A stretch of DNA of 42,278 bases. Origin: an uncultured Bacteroidales bacterium. GTDB taxonomy: Bacteria; Bacteroidota; Bacteroidia; Bacteroidales; Paludibacteraceae. The first letter of the stretch is position 1; each line of letters starts with the position of its first letter. The stretch spans positions 1-42,278 of the forward strand of contig ONMU01000015.1 of assembly GCA_900319035.1 (NCBI GenBank), read 5' to 3'. The position numbers and the translations under genes are program-made. Under the pieces are notes generated by a model. That model was not told the origin of the DNA. It was given only the letters and a program-made list of their open reading frames with translations, and did not search any database. This document shows, piece after piece, positions 34,588 through 41,862 of the stretch.

Positions 34588-35897
34588 GCGTAGAGGGCAA
34601 CGATGGTTTCGTAGAGCTCCTGTTTGCCGCTGGTCTGTTTGGGTTCTCCGACCTGCTTGCCGTACTCATAGACCTGTTCGAAGGTCAGTTTGCCCTCCTC
34701 GAAGTCCTTGCCGAGACCGCTGTCAAAGGAGGCATAACGGTCTTTGAGCATAGCCGGAATCGGGCTCTTCTCGAGGATCTCGATGGCGTTGAGTAGCGCA
34801 CGTGCGCAAGCGTCCATGCCGCTGATATGGGCGATGAAGATGTCCTCCAAGTCGGTGGAGTTACGGCGTGTCTTGGCGTCGAAGTTCGTACCGCCTGTTC
34901 CGAAACCGCCGTTGCGGACGATCTGCATGAAAGCCTGGGTGAGTTCGAAGTTATCAATAGGGAACTGGTCGGTATCCCATCCGTTCTGGGCGTCACCGCG
35001 GTTGGCGTCGATCGAACCGAGCATGCCGGCATCAACGGCGCAAGCCAGTTCGTGCTCGAAGGTATGCCCTGCGAGCGTAGCGTGGTTGACCTCGATATTG
35101 ACTTTGAAATCCTTGTCGAGTCCATGAGCTTTGAGGAAACCGATGACGGTCTCGGTATCGACATCGTACTGGTGTTTAGACGGCTCGCATGGCTTCGGCT
35201 CAATAAGGAACGTACCTTTGAATCCTTTGGCGCGCGCATAATCACGAGCCATGCGGAGCATAGTAGCCATGTGCTCTTTCTCGCGGCGTTGGTCGGTATT
35301 GAGGAGCGACATATAGCCCTCGCGTCCACCCCAGAAGACATAGTTCTCTGCGCCCAGTTTGATGCCTGCGTCGATGGCGTTCTTGATCTGCACGATAGCA
35401 CGCGCTACTACATCAAAATCGGGGTTCGTGCTGGCGCCGTTCATATAACGGGGATTACTGAACACGTTTGCCGTGGACCACAGCAGTTTGATACCTGTAT
35501 CGTCCATTTTCTGCTTGAGGTAGTCGGTGATAGCGGCTAAGTTTGCTTCGTATTCCTCTACCGAAGTGCCTTCGGCGATGAGGTCCACGTCATGAAAGCA
35601 GAAATAAGGGATGCCTAATTTCTGCATGATTTCAAAGCCTGCATCGGCTTTGTGCTTAGCAATCTCCAAGGCGTTTGCGCCTTCGTTCCACGGGAATTTC
35701 TTCGTGCCGGGTCCGAACTGGTCGCCGCCTTCTGCGCAGAGGGTGTGCCACCATGCCATAGCGAAACGCATCCACTCTTTCATTGTTTTACCGGCTACTA
35801 CGCGCTCAGCGTCATAGTAGTGAAACGCCATCGGGTTCTTGGACTCCGGGCCTTCAAATGGGATCTTTCCGATCTCAGGGAAATACTCTCTTGCCAT
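34581..35897 (-). CDS. xylA: Xylose isomerase
   Basis: 438 residues from MAREYFPEIG; seven further in-frame codons upstream lie in the 8-bp array and are unlikely to be translated. Class II xylose isomerase: the catalytic His-Asp pair in FCFHDVD, metal ligands in FWGGREGY, INIEVNHATLAGHTFEHEL and GSIDANRGD, and GTGGTNFDAKTRRNS near the C-terminal third. It converts D-xylose to D-xylulose in the cytoplasm. In the operon it follows the kinase gene xylB and precedes the transporter. Bacteroidetes xylose isomerases are of this type. Confidence 0.97.
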   Translation of the reverse strand: MAREYFPEIGKIPFEGPESKNPMAFHYYDAERVVAGKTMKEWMRFAMAWWHTLCAEGGDQFGPGTKKFPWNEGANALEIAKHKADAGFEIMQKLGIPYFCFHDVDLIAEGTSVEEYEANLAAITDYLKQKMDDTGIKLLWSTANVFSNPRYMNGASTNPDFDVVARAIVQIKNAIDAGIKLGAENYVFWGGREGYMSLLNTDQRREKEHMATMLRMARDYARAKGFKGTFLIEPKPCEPSKHQYDVDTETVIGFLKAHGLDKDFKVNIEVNHATLAGHTFEHELACAVDAGMLGSIDANRGDAQNGWDTDQFPIDNFELTQAFMQIVRNGGFGTGGTNFDAKTRRNSTDLEDIFIAHISGMDACARALLNAIEILEKSPIPAMLKDRYASFDSGLGKDFEEGKLTFEQVYEYGKQVGEPKQTSGKQELYETIVALYAK

Positions 35898-35898
35898 A

Positions 35899-35938
35899 AT
35901 ATTTAAATATTTATTCATTTATACATTTCCTCATTTAT
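35899..35938. repeat. 8-bp tandem array, 5 copies, at the xylB-xylA junction
   Basis: Units ATATTTAA, ATATTTAT, TCATTTAT, ACATTTCC and TCATTTAT. The xylB stop codon (35935-35937) is inside the last unit and the array ends one base before the xylA start. The units resemble those of the xylA-xylE array. Confidence 0.82.
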
Positions 35939-37455
35939 AACAAAGCTTTCCAACGGTTGTAGGCTTCGCGGTATTCGTCCTCGTGTGCAGGACGGATGGT
36001 AGCGAGGGTTTGGAGTGTGCTGAAAGCCTCTTCGGGTGTTTGGTAAATACCGGCTCCTATTCCGGCGCCTTTGGCAGCTCCGGCAGCTCCATCCGTGTCG
36101 TGGAGCAGGATTGTTGCACCGCTGACACCGGCAAGGGTCTCGCGGAAGATCGGCGAAAGGAACATATTCGCGTTACCGGCATGGATGGTGGAGATGTTAA
36201 GTCCCATCTGCTGCATAATCTCGATGCCGTACATGAACGAGAAGACGATTCCCTCCTGCGCCGCACGAAGCATGTGTGCACGGCTGTGCTGGGTGAAACT
36301 GAGCCCATGGATAGAACAGCCGCGTTCGGCGTTGCAGAGCATGCGCTCAGCGCCGTTACCAAACGGCAAGATACTCAGTCCGGCGCTACCGATAGGCGCT
36401 TTGGCTGCCTCTTCGTTCATCTGCGGATAACTGAGATCCGGCGCTAACTGATGATGCATCCAAGAATTGAGAATACCTGTTCCGTTGATGCACAACAAGA
36501 CGCCTAAACGGGGATTTGCGGGCGTATAATTGACGTGTGCAAAGGGATTGACACGAGACTGCGGGTCGAAAGCCACTTGGTCGATGACGCCATAGACGAC
36601 TCCCGAAGTGCCGGCAGTAGAAGCAATCTCTCCTGCGTGCAGAACGCCTAAAGAGAGGGCGTTGTTCGGCTGATCACCGGCACGATAGGAAACCGGAATA
36701 CCGGCAGGAATGCCTAAGAGTTCCGCCGCTTCTTTGGTCACCGTTCCCTGAATACCGAAAGTCGGTTTGGTTTCGCAAAGCAAGGAGGGATCGATGCCGT
36801 AGTGCTCCAATAACGCGTACGCGGGCGTTCCTTCTTTGAAATCCCAAAGGATTCCTTCGCTCAGACCGCTCATGGTCGTTACCGCATCGCCGGTGAGGCG
36901 CATGGCGATATAATCGCCCGGCAGCATGATTTTGTCGATGCGGGCATAGAGTTCCGGTTCGTTTTGCTTGACCCAAGCCAGCTTGGCGGCTGTGAAATTG
37001 CCCGGCGAGTTGAGATAGTGCTCCTGGCAATATTCCGCTCCCAAGGCGCGATAAGCCTCCTCACCATAAGGAACAGCACGGCTGTCACACCAAATGATAG
37101 CGGGACGAAGCACGTTCTGGTCCTTATCAACACACACCAAGCCGTGCATCTGATAACTGATGCCGATGGCGGCGATGTCATTGGAAATTTGACATTTGAG
37201 ATTTCTTATCTTCCTCCGGTCGAACGATCTGCTTCGCCGTATGGACATTTGAGATTTGGAGACAGCCTCTTTGAAAGCCGCTTGCGCATACTCCCACCAT
37301 TGAGCGGGATCCTGCTCCGCCCAACCTGCTTGGTGTGAGATAATAGGCGCTTCCTGTTTGGGGTAAAAAGCCGATGCGATACATTGCCCACTCTCCGCCT
37401 CTACCAGCGAAGCTTTAACAGACGAGCTGCCTATATCGAAACCTAATAGAATCAT
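35935..37455 (-). CDS. xylB: Xylulokinase with an in-frame repeat insertion
   Basis: 506 residues, FGGY carbohydrate kinase fold. It opens with the phosphate-1 loop LLGFDIGSSSVKASLV, has AIGISYQMHGLVCVDKDQ (usual for xylulokinases), VIWCDSRA, LPGDYIAMRLTG, YRAGDQPNNALSLG, and the adenosine-site GAERMLCNAERGCSIHG and IHAGNANMFLSPIF. It phosphorylates D-xylulose. Residues about 67-92 (SQMSIRRSRSFDRRK, IRNLKCQIS) do not fit the family, which usually has only a short linker here; they are encoded by 7-bp repeat units (37184-37257). The insertion keeps the frame and lies before the substrate-binding AIGISYQMHG, so activity may or may not be kept. The gene is second in the operon. Confidence 0.94.
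   Translation of the reverse strand: MILLGFDIGSSSVKASLVEAESGQCIASAFYPKQEAPIISHQAGWAEQDPAQWWEYAQAAFKEAVSKSQMSIRRSRSFDRRKIRNLKCQISNDIAAIGISYQMHGLVCVDKDQNVLRPAIIWCDSRAVPYGEEAYRALGAEYCQEHYLNSPGNFTAAKLAWVKQNEPELYARIDKIMLPGDYIAMRLTGDAVTTMSGLSEGILWDFKEGTPAYALLEHYGIDPSLLCETKPTFGIQGTVTKEAAELLGIPAGIPVSYRAGDQPNNALSLGVLHAGEIASTAGTSGVVYGVIDQVAFDPQSRVNPFAHVNYTPANPRLGVLLCINGTGILNSWMHHQLAPDLSYPQMNEEAAKAPIGSAGLSILPFGNGAERMLCNAERGCSIHGLSFTQHSRAHMLRAAQEGIVFSFMYGIEIMQQMGLNISTIHAGNANMFLSPIFRETLAGVSGATILLHDTDGAAGAAKGAGIGAGIYQTPEEAFSTLQTLATIRPAHEDEYREAYNRWKALL
37184..37257. repeat. 7-bp repeat element inside xylB
   Basis: GAAATTT, GACATTT and GAGATTT at 37184-37204, and GACATTT and GAGATTT again at 37244-37257, so a 14-bp direct repeat flanks 39 bp of other sequence. 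The GACATTT unit is the same as in the array after the gene ending at 10866. Confidence 0.8.
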
Positions 37456-37471
37456 GGTGTTTGCTTATTGA

Positions 37472-39013
37472 TTATTTCAGATTGATTTCAAACCAGTCCA
37501 CGTCAAGCCATCCTGCATCATTAAATTTACGACCGTCACGCGTACAGAAAAGCCCCACTTGCACACCTATCCAATGCCCGGGAACGGCCTGAAACGGCTC
37601 ACCGACCTTTGTCCATCGCCCTTTTTCTCTTTGTACATAAAACTGGCCCTTTTGACGCTCGTCCATCTCCAGTTTCAGCAGGCACCACTCGTCGTAAACC
37701 GGCACGTCAAGACGGAAAGATGCTTCGCGGCCTGTGACAATCATACCTGCTTGCTCTGCTCCGAGCATTTTCTTGTTTTTATTCGGCATAAATCGCACGC
37801 GTGCAGTAGCCGTAAAAGCCACGGCAGGAATCTTCTTGAGCAGCATATTCGGCATCCATTCATTGGCTTCGCGGGGCGTGCTATACAGGCGTAACTTGCT
37901 ACCCTGTGCATCGCAGAAGAACCACCGCGGTTCAACTCTCCCACCCGACCATTGCCAATCGAGCGCCAATTCGGTACTATCAAACTCATCTCGCCGCGCA
38001 AAATTAGAATAAGAAGGGTTCTGTTGTACTTTTGTACTGCCCACTTGGCTCCCTTTGTACTTCAAAACGGGTTCACCATCCTTTCCCATTATTGGCCAAT
38101 CGTCCACCCACTGAACGGGTTGCATATGAACGATGCGACCGGCGGTTCCTATGTCTTGGAAATGAAGGAAGAAATGTTCGCCTTCCGGTGTGTCCACCCA
38201 TGCCCCTTGGTGAGGTCCATTGATAGCCGTTTTGCCTTGTGCAAGCGTCACTTTGAGTTCGTACGGACCATAGATATGCTTGCTGCGTTGGACTACCTGC
38301 CAGCCTGTTTTGACACCTCCGGCAGGGTGCATAAGATAGTAGTAACCGTTGCGTTTGTAAAGTTTGGTTCCTTCGCTGGTCGGGTGCTCTTCGTGGCCGT
38401 CAAAGATAATACGGCTGGGTGTTTTGACCGCCAAACCATCGGGTGTCAGTTCCGCCATCATCAGTACTGATTTGAGCCCGAACCGGCTTCCAGCCACGCC
38501 ATGACTCAACCACACGCGCCCATCTTCGTCCCAAAGCGGGCAGGGGTCTATATAACCTTTCGCCGGCATCACCAACACCGGTTCTTCCCATTCCAATGGA
38601 AAATGCAACTCCTTTGTACTTTGTACATGTTCCCCTTGTCCTTTACTGCGGATGCAGTAGATGCCTCTGTCGGGGTCGCCGTAGTAGATCCACAACCGAC
38701 CGTCATGCTCACGGATAGCGGGAGCCCAGACGAAATTGCCGGACACCTCATCGCCGTCCTCATACCCCGGCAGACGATACCGAATAGCGGCATCCACTAT
38801 CTCCCAATGCACCAAATCTCTCGATGCCAGAATCTGTAACCCCGGCACATTATTGAATGATGAAGAGGTCATTAGATAAGTCTCTCCCACACGGATGACA
38901 TCCGGATCCGAGTAGTCGTATGGCAAGATGGGGTTGGTAAAACCGGGTATTTCGGCATAACACGTCATACCCAAAACGAAGCTCGCTACAACAGAAAAAA
39001 TAAATCGTTTCAT
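37472..39013 (-). CDS. GH43 beta-xylosidase/arabinofuranosidase with C-terminal beta-sandwich
   Basis: 513 residues with a signal peptide (about 1-20). It has a five-bladed GH43 propeller with the catalytic base Asp36 in YSDPDVIR, the pKa-modulating Asp156 in GYIDPCPLWDEDG and the acid Glu214 in PTSEGTKLYKRNGYYYL. The second domain (about 345-513; RRDEFDSTELALDWQW, QAGMIVTGREASFRLDV) is the beta-sandwich found in long GH43 beta-xylosidases. There is no shared C-terminal tail, so it is more likely periplasmic than surface-exported. It should release xylose, or arabinose, from short xylo-oligosaccharides to feed the three downstream xyl genes. First gene of the xylose operon, with its own promoter. 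Confidence 0.93.
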   Translation of the reverse strand: MKRFIFSVVASFVLGMTCYAEIPGFTNPILPYDYSDPDVIRVGETYLMTSSSFNNVPGLQILASRDLVHWEIVDAAIRYRLPGYEDGDEVSGNFVWAPAIREHDGRLWIYYGDPDRGIYCIRSKGQGEHVQSTKELHFPLEWEEPVLVMPAKGYIDPCPLWDEDGRVWLSHGVAGSRFGLKSVLMMAELTPDGLAVKTPSRIIFDGHEEHPTSEGTKLYKRNGYYYLMHPAGGVKTGWQVVQRSKHIYGPYELKVTLAQGKTAINGPHQGAWVDTPEGEHFFLHFQDIGTAGRIVHMQPVQWVDDWPIMGKDGEPVLKYKGSQVGSTKVQQNPSYSNFARRDEFDSTELALDWQWSGGRVEPRWFFCDAQGSKLRLYSTPREANEWMPNMLLKKIPAVAFTATARVRFMPNKNKKMLGAEQAGMIVTGREASFRLDVPVYDEWCLLKLEMDERQKGQFYVQREKGRWTKVGEPFQAVPGHWIGVQVGLFCTRDGRKFNDAGWLDVDWFEINLK

Positions 39014-39035
39014 GGTTACTAAAGTAATCTCGGTG

Positions 39036-39066
39036 CAAAATTACAAAAAAAATTCCACATGTGCAA
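39036..39066 (-). promoter_or_regulatory. Bacteroidetes-type promoter of the xylose operon
   Basis: On the minus strand TTG (39066-39064), a 20-bp spacer and TAATTTTG (39043-39036). No other such element appears before xylB, xylA or xylE, so the four genes likely form one transcript. Confidence 0.83.
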
Positions 39067-39081
39067 GGGTTTGAGGGATTT

Positions 39082-39576
39082 TTAGTTGTTTATTGCTGTT
39101 TTTTGGCGAAGGAGGGCTTGGATGAAGGTGTCGAGTTTAGCGTACTGCTTTCGATAGAGTTTGGATGCTCCGGGACGCAGTTTTTTCTCGAAAGGCGCTT
39201 CCGGGTCGGGGTTCTTGAACTGGGCATAGAAACGTGTACGATAGTTCTCTAGCCGGAGGCGGAGTTCGGCTACGTGTGCGCACTCTTCGGGTGTCATCGC
39301 GGCGAGTTCTTCGGCGGTATAGCGCTCGGAACGGATGATTTCGGTTGTCATCCGGCTGACTTCTCCGAAAGAGCGCATATTGGCGAGTTCGGCACCTTGA
39401 GCGGGCGTTCTATCGAAATCGCGCGGATGAGCAATTTTGTAAGACTCCTGCACACCGACTTTGAGGACCGCGCCGTTGGGTGCGCGATACTTCTTTTGGC
39501 GCATGATAATTCCGCTATTTTTCTCAAATTCTCCGTGCATTTCTGCCACGGGTGCATGTAACTTAACTTTTGTCAT
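39082..39576 (-). CDS. Conserved hypothetical protein, 164 residues
   Basis: Basic, soluble protein without signal peptide or membrane segment. The N-terminus MTKVKLHAPVAEMHGEFEKN is followed by a short beta-rich part (KYRAPNGAVLKVGVQES), then HPRDFDRTPAQGAELANMRSF, and a helical C-terminal half with charged residues (LRLRLENYRTRFYAQFKN, KLYRKQYAKLDTFIQALL). This resembles small conserved proteins seen in Bacteroidales and in their phages; I cannot name a function. It is preceded by an about 280-nt leader with its own promoter, a palindrome and an 11-bp array. Confidence 0.75.
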   Translation of the reverse strand: MTKVKLHAPVAEMHGEFEKNSGIIMRQKKYRAPNGAVLKVGVQESYKIAHPRDFDRTPAQGAELANMRSFGEVSRMTTEIIRSERYTAEELAAMTPEECAHVAELRLRLENYRTRFYAQFKNPDPEAPFEKKLRPGASKLYRKQYAKLDTFIQALLRQKTAINN

Positions 39577-39613
39577 AGAATGGCATGATTTTTGTGGTTA
39601 ATTAAAAGAGTTA

Positions 39614-39633
39614 ATCCGCCAAACTTGGCGGAT
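39614..39633. other. Palindrome in the leader of the 164-residue gene
   Basis: ATCCGCCAA and TTGGCGGAT flank two bases, giving at least a 7-bp GC-rich hairpin. On the + strand it is followed by GG and five T residues; on the minus (coding) strand it lies 38 bp before the start codon. It may be a regulatory hairpin or a protein site. Confidence 0.55.
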
Positions 39634-39666
39634 GGTTTTTGGGCTCATTCTCCCTTCACGTAATAG

Positions 39667-39721
39667 GAATAACAGGCTAATGACGCGGTAACCACCCGGT
39701 TATCACGCGCTAATCACGCGC
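39667..39721. repeat. 11-bp tandem array, 4-5 copies
   Basis: Units GAATAACAGGC, TAATGACGCGG, TAACCACCCGG, TTATCACGCGC and TAATCACGCGC. It has the same period as the arrays at 22202, 25011 and 31483 but an unrelated unit. It lies in the long leader of the 164-residue gene. Confidence 0.85.
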
Positions 39722-39863
39722 TTTTTGATGCTTTTAACCCTTATAAAACCTCGATTTTAGGTCGAGGCAGTTTCGGGGCGGAGTGGTCTGTTGTAGGACA
39801 TTGGAATGTACAGCCACAAGCGGTTGCTCCAAACGGGAAAAAGAACACTTTTGAAATCGAGTG

Positions 39864-39894
39864 CAAAGGTACGCATTTTTTTTGATATATGCAA
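39864..39894 (-). promoter_or_regulatory. Bacteroidetes-type promoter of the 164-residue gene
   Basis: On the minus strand TTG (39894-39892), a 20-bp spacer and TACCTTTG (39871-39864). Transcription should start near 39858, about 280 nt before the start codon. The 19 bp around the -7 element match those of the cupin promoter exactly. Confidence 0.82.
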
Positions 39895-39943
39895 ATTTTG
39901 GTGAACAGAAAAGTAATGAAAATGGGATTTTCTGTGAAAATAG

Positions 39944-40197
39944 TCGGATGATATCCGACACAATGGACGATGAAGAGGGCGGAGCTGATGCTCCGCGTCA
40001 TGGACGTAATCCTGAGCGCGCATCAATGCACGATGCAGGAACGCGAGAAACAGCCGGCATCAGATGCCGGGAAAAAGAAGAAAGAAATCGTTACCACGTG
40101 CTCACGTGATTAGGTGAGACCGTAGGTAAGTGTAAATGAAAACTGCCGGCTCTTCACGAGTCAGCAGTCTCTACATACTTACATAAACAGCGTTTAT
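39944..40197. other. Gene-free region rich in perfect hairpins
   Basis: No convincing gene lies between 39577 and 40289. Besides the leader elements of the 164-residue gene, this part holds successive inverted repeats: TCGGAT-GAT-ATCCGA (39944-39958), GCGGAGC-TGAT-GCTCCGC (39979-39996), CCGGCATC-A-GATGCCGG (40054-40070), a CACGTG pair near 40095-40108, an 11-bp stem at 40142-40168 enclosed by GTAAGT/ACTTAC arms (40126 and 40182), and ATAAAC-AGC-GTTTAT (40183-40197). It could be a non-coding RNA or a repeat island. No TAnnTTTG element points at it on the + strand. Confidence 0.45.
40142..40168 (-). terminator. Possible terminator of the cupin/radical-SAM operon
   Basis: On the minus strand ACTGCTGACTC pairs with GAGCCGGCAGT (one mismatch, one G.T pair) around a 5-base loop and is followed by TTTTC. 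It lies about 120 bp after the radical-SAM stop. Confidence 0.55.
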
Positions 40198-40289
40198 ACA
40201 ATAGATGTCTGCCTGTGTATATTCATACTTCTGCTGCAAGCACAATGTAAAGGAAGTGCCTTTAGCTTGGCAACAGTTGCAATTTTTTG

Positions 40290-41171
40290 CTATTTATTGT
40301 TATTTAACCGGATCTCCTCATGATAAAGGTAATTGACCAGTATCGGCTTTCCTTTTTCGGCTCGCCCATATGGCAGATCATTGCGTAAATACGGCATTTC
40401 ATGCTCGGTAGCAAAGCGTTGCACGTCTTCCTCCAGACGATGCCACCAATTGCGTTTGCCTTTGTTGTAAATTTCATCGTACAGTGGCATAAGATGCGGA
40501 TATTTTTCTGCAATGTAACGCATGATTACGGGTTTGAATTGTCCGCGCAGATTCAGGTTCTCCAGCCAAATGAGGTCGCACTGTTCGCGCACCCTCTCCA
40601 TGATACTCCAAACATCTGTTATACCAGGGAAGATAGGCGAGATAAAACATACAGTGCGGATACCTTTGTCGTAGACCTGCTTCATAGCAGCTAGCCGACG
40701 CTCAATACTGACTGCTTCATCCATATCATTTTTGAACTGCTCGTCGAGCGTGTTGATTGACCATGATACGGTTACTTTTGGGAATGTACTCAGTACATCC
40801 AAATCGCGCAGCACGAGATCAGATTTGGTAGTGACAAGAATCTCCGCCTGTGCGCCCTGCAACTCCTCTAATAGCCGGCGTGTGCGACGGTAGTGCTCTT
40901 CTTGCGGATTGTAGCCGTCTGTCACTGAGCCGATTACAATACGTTGCCCATCGAATTTGTGAGGGTCTTTTATAGGTTCCCAGTTCTTCACATCCAGAAA
41001 CGTCCCCCACGGCTCTGTATGTCCAGTAAAGCGTTTCATGAACGAAGCATAGCAATATTTGCAAGCGTGTGTACACCCCACATACGGGTTCACCGAGTAA
41101 CCGCCCACGGGCAGTGACGATTTGGTCATCACACTCTGCACTTGCTTCTCGGAAATAAGTATTTCACTCAT
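40290..41171 (-). CDS. SPL-family radical SAM protein
   Basis: 293 residues. The radical SAM cluster motif is Cys33-x3-Cys37-x2-Cys40 in YVGCTHACKYCYASFMKRF, followed by EPWGTFLDVK. Further motifs RIVIGSVTDGYNPQEE, VTTKSDLVLRDLDVL and ICFISPIFPGITD-like (VCFISPIFPG) fit the group related to spore photoproduct lyase that is widespread outside spore formers. Its substrate is not known; the relation to SP lyase is distant and DNA-repair activity should not be assumed. It lies 31 bp downstream of the cupin gene on the same strand with no promoter of its own. Confidence 0.88.
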   Translation of the reverse strand: MSEILISEKQVQSVMTKSSLPVGGYSVNPYVGCTHACKYCYASFMKRFTGHTEPWGTFLDVKNWEPIKDPHKFDGQRIVIGSVTDGYNPQEEHYRRTRRLLEELQGAQAEILVTTKSDLVLRDLDVLSTFPKVTVSWSINTLDEQFKNDMDEAVSIERRLAAMKQVYDKGIRTVCFISPIFPGITDVWSIMERVREQCDLIWLENLNLRGQFKPVIMRYIAEKYPHLMPLYDEIYNKGKRNWWHRLEEDVQRFATEHEMPYLRNDLPYGRAEKGKPILVNYLYHEEIRLNNNK

Positions 41172-41202
41172 ATTATTCTTTTGATAATCACGACAAGTTC
41201 AA

Positions 41203-41658
41203 TTACCATTTCAGCGGCTCATTCAGGATATTACCATCCGTCATGGGGCTGTCTGCATCGGTGAACGCATTCGCTTTGTACTGGATACAAAGCATCGTCA
41301 GGTTTTCTTTGCCTGTATTCTTCAGCGCGCGTTTGCCATCCGGTGCAACACGTACCACGGCACCTTCCTTAACGGGGAAGAGCTCGCCGTCCACTTGGTA
41401 TGTACCTTCGCCACGAAGGATGAAATAGAGTTCTTCGTGCGTCTTGTGCGTGTGCAGGAAACCGCTATCTTGTCCTGGAACAAGTGTCTGGTAAGACAGC
41501 TCTGCTCCGGTAGCACCCAAAGCCTGGCCTAAAAAGACTTTGCCTTTGAGGGTGAAATCGGGACCCATCGGTAGTTCGTGTTCAATAATCTCAGCAAAAG
41601 AACCTGCTGTTACGGCGGTAAAATTTTTGCCGCTCTTAATCGTCTCAATCTGTTTCAT
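41203..41658 (-). CDS. Cupin-domain protein
   Basis: 151 residues from MKQIETIKSG. The frame runs to 41700 but the earlier TTG overlaps the -7 promoter element, so it cannot be the start. It has a cupin beta-barrel: cupin motif 1 in DSGFLHTHKTHEELYFILRG (two His and one Glu as metal ligands) and motif 2 with EGAVVRVAPDGKRALKNTG, in which the usual His is not evident. Probably a metal-binding small-molecule enzyme or sensor; substrate unknown. First gene of a two-gene operon with the radical SAM gene, divergent from an HxlR-type regulator that likely controls it. Confidence 0.88.
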   Translation of the reverse strand: MKQIETIKSGKNFTAVTAGSFAEIIEHELPMGPDFTLKGKVFLGQALGATGAELSYQTLVPGQDSGFLHTHKTHEELYFILRGEGTYQVDGELFPVKEGAVVRVAPDGKRALKNTGKENLTMLCIQYKANAFTDADSPMTDGNILNEPLKW

Positions 41659-41697
41659 AATCGTATAATTTTTGTGTTTGTGTTTCAAAATCGAGTG

Positions 41698-41728
41698 CAA
41701 AGGTACTACATTTTTTCGACATGTGCAA
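41698..41728 (-). promoter_or_regulatory. Bacteroidetes-type promoter of the cupin/radical-SAM operon
   Basis: On the minus strand TTG (41728-41726), a 20-bp spacer and TACCTTTG (41705-41698). The leader is about 35 nt. Confidence 0.83.
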
Positions 41729-41729
41729 G

Positions 41730-41757
41730 AGGTTACAAATAGGTGACATAGTAACCT
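41730..41757. promoter_or_regulatory. Candidate operator between cupin operon and hxlR
   Basis: AGGTTAC (41730-41736) and GTAACCT (41751-41757) are exact reverse complements, with centres 21 bp apart (two helical turns). They sit two bases upstream of the cupin -33 element, a fitting place for the dimeric winged-helix regulator encoded next to it. Confidence 0.6.
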
Positions 41758-41832
41758 TTTTGTCTATTTTTGCAAATACAGCACATTATGAAAATAAATT
41801 TTTATAAAAAACTTACTTTTTTTTTGAAACTA

Positions 41833-41862
41833 TTGCGTATATCAGTATTTTATAGTACCTTT
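41833..41862 (+). promoter_or_regulatory. Bacteroidetes-type promoter of the hxlR-type gene
   Basis: TTG at 41833-41835, a 19-bp spacer and TACCTTTG at 41855-41862, 23 bp before the start codon. Confidence 0.8.

Noticed and set aside
33149-34669. Longer xylE product with 39 extra N-terminal residues
   Set aside because: The extension is Ser/Pro/Asn-rich, overlaps the end of xylA in another frame and crosses the 8-bp array; the MFS core begins at MNKYKLNLFF.
39861-40109. 82-residue frame on the + strand in the gene-free region
   Set aside because: It starts inside a minus-strand promoter, spans several hairpins, and has no protein-like composition or neighbour.
40290-41171. DNA-repair spore photoproduct lyase
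   Set aside because: Only the radical SAM cluster and family-level motifs match; the protein belongs to the broad SPL-like group and nothing here indicates photoproduct repair.
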